Shown here: in pieces, positions 4,912 through 5,079 of the stretch
Layout: every line of letters starts with the position of its first letter
Numbering within the stretch: position 1 is the stretch's first letter
Source: an uncultured Bacilli bacterium
Lineage (GTDB): Bacteria; Bacillota_I; Bacilli_A; RF39; UBA660
NCBI GenBank assembly: GCA_944345045.1
Contig: CALVMI010000099.1
Location: 1 to 5,079 of the forward strand
Direction: 5' to 3'
Length of the DNA stretch: 5,079 nucleotides
Made by a program: the position numbers and the translations under genes
Notes under the pieces: model-generated
Told to the model about the DNA's origin: nothing
Databases searched by the model: none
What the model saw: only the letters and a program-made list of their open reading frames with translations

Positions 4912-5014
4912 TTGGCAACTTCCTATTTTCGCTTATCACTATCGTCGGCGTTCTAGTGCTTAACTTCTCTGTTCGGGATGGGAAGAGGTGTACCCACTAG
5001 GCTATAGTCACCAA
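4912..5014 (-). rRNA. rrf: 5S ribosomal RNA
   Basis: The minus strand holds the conserved 5S core CCCATCCCGAACAGAGAAG followed by TTAAGC (loops B and C), and the terminal helix closes exactly: TTGGTGACT at the 5' end pairs with AGTTGCCAA at the 3' end (9 bp, with two G-U wobbles). The length of about 103 nt is shorter than the 116 nt of B. subtilis and close to the short 5S of Mollicutes and relatives; the helix IV-V arm is compact. It is the last gene of an rRNA operon whose 16S and 23S lie beyond the right edge. The mature ends may differ by a base or two. Confidence 0.95.
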
Positions 5015-5069
5015 TAAAGGATTTTGTCCTTTAAAAACAAGATAATGTATTACTCACAATTAAAATATT
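5015..5069 (-). other. 23S-5S spacer with processing-stem strand and small hairpin
   Basis: The 55-nt spacer carries TTATCTTGTTTTTAAAGGAC on the minus strand (about 5046-5027). It resembles the Bacilli spacer element TATCTAGTTTTCAAAGAACA, which I recall as the 3' strand of the stem formed around 23S and cut by RNase III-type enzymes; its partner upstream of 23S is outside the window. The bases next to 5S also form a local hairpin, TAAAGGA (5033-5027) with TCCTTTA (5021-5015) and a CAAAA loop, ending exactly at the 5S 5' end. No tRNA lies in the spacer. Confidence 0.5.
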
Positions 5070-5079
5070 AAGTTAAATC
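5070..5079 (-). rRNA. rrl: Probable last bases of 23S rRNA, cut by the window edge
   Basis: The minus strand enters the window with GATTTAACTT, which fits the 3'-terminal strand of 23S helix 1 (GGCTTAACC-like in E. coli, GACTTAACC-like in Bacilli). It stands at the expected distance before 5S. Ten bases are too few to be sure, so the call rests mainly on position. Confidence 0.4.

Overview
The window looks like chromosomal DNA of a low-GC Firmicute of the Bacilli/Erysipelotrichia/Mollicutes-like branch. The evidence is the strongly AT-rich sequence, codon use biased to A/T, AGGAGG-type ribosome binding sites, sigma-A-type promoters, and a short 5S rRNA of about 103 nt. UGA is a stop codon (end of tsaB) and Trp is encoded by TGG (for example in the LCP protein), so this is not a UGA=Trp mycoplasma. 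The LCP-family envelope protein argues for a cell that still builds a glycopolymer-decorated wall.

Layout from left to right. At 1-26 (minus) lies the first few codons of a gene that runs off the left edge, with a good promoter and SD. Divergent from it, at 181-2121 (plus), is a LytR-CpsA-Psr (LCP) membrane protein with its own promoter (-35 at 121, -10 at 144). It ends at a hairpin/T-run terminator that also separates it from the convergent tsaD. From 4675 down to 2151 (minus) run four genes in the order tsaE, tsaB, rimI, tsaD. This is the same order as ydiB-ydiC-ydiD-ydiE of Bacillus subtilis. tsaE has its own promoter and terminator. tsaB, rimI and tsaD form a second unit with overlapping reading frames, driven by a near-consensus promoter (TTGACA, 17 nt, TATACT). 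From about 5079 down to 4912 (minus) is the end of an rRNA operon: probably the last few bases of 23S, a 55-nt spacer and a complete 5S rRNA. Between 5S and the tsaE promoter there is no gene, only a palindrome and a strong terminator.

TsaB, TsaD and TsaE work together in the last step of making the t6A modification at A37 of ANN-decoding tRNAs; the enzyme that makes the threonylcarbamoyl-AMP donor (TsaC/Sua5) is not in the window. RimI is the GNAT acetyltransferase usually encoded with tsaB and tsaD. The block is therefore a translation-fidelity cluster placed just downstream of an rRNA operon. The LCP gene belongs to cell-envelope biology and is a convergent neighbour rather than a partner.

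I found no mobile element, CRISPR array, tRNA gene or clear sign of a new defence or biosynthetic system. The points of interest are modest: the architecture of the LCP protein, the very compact gene punctuation (stop codon, terminator and next promoter sharing bases), the short TsaB, and the non-coding stretch after 5S.
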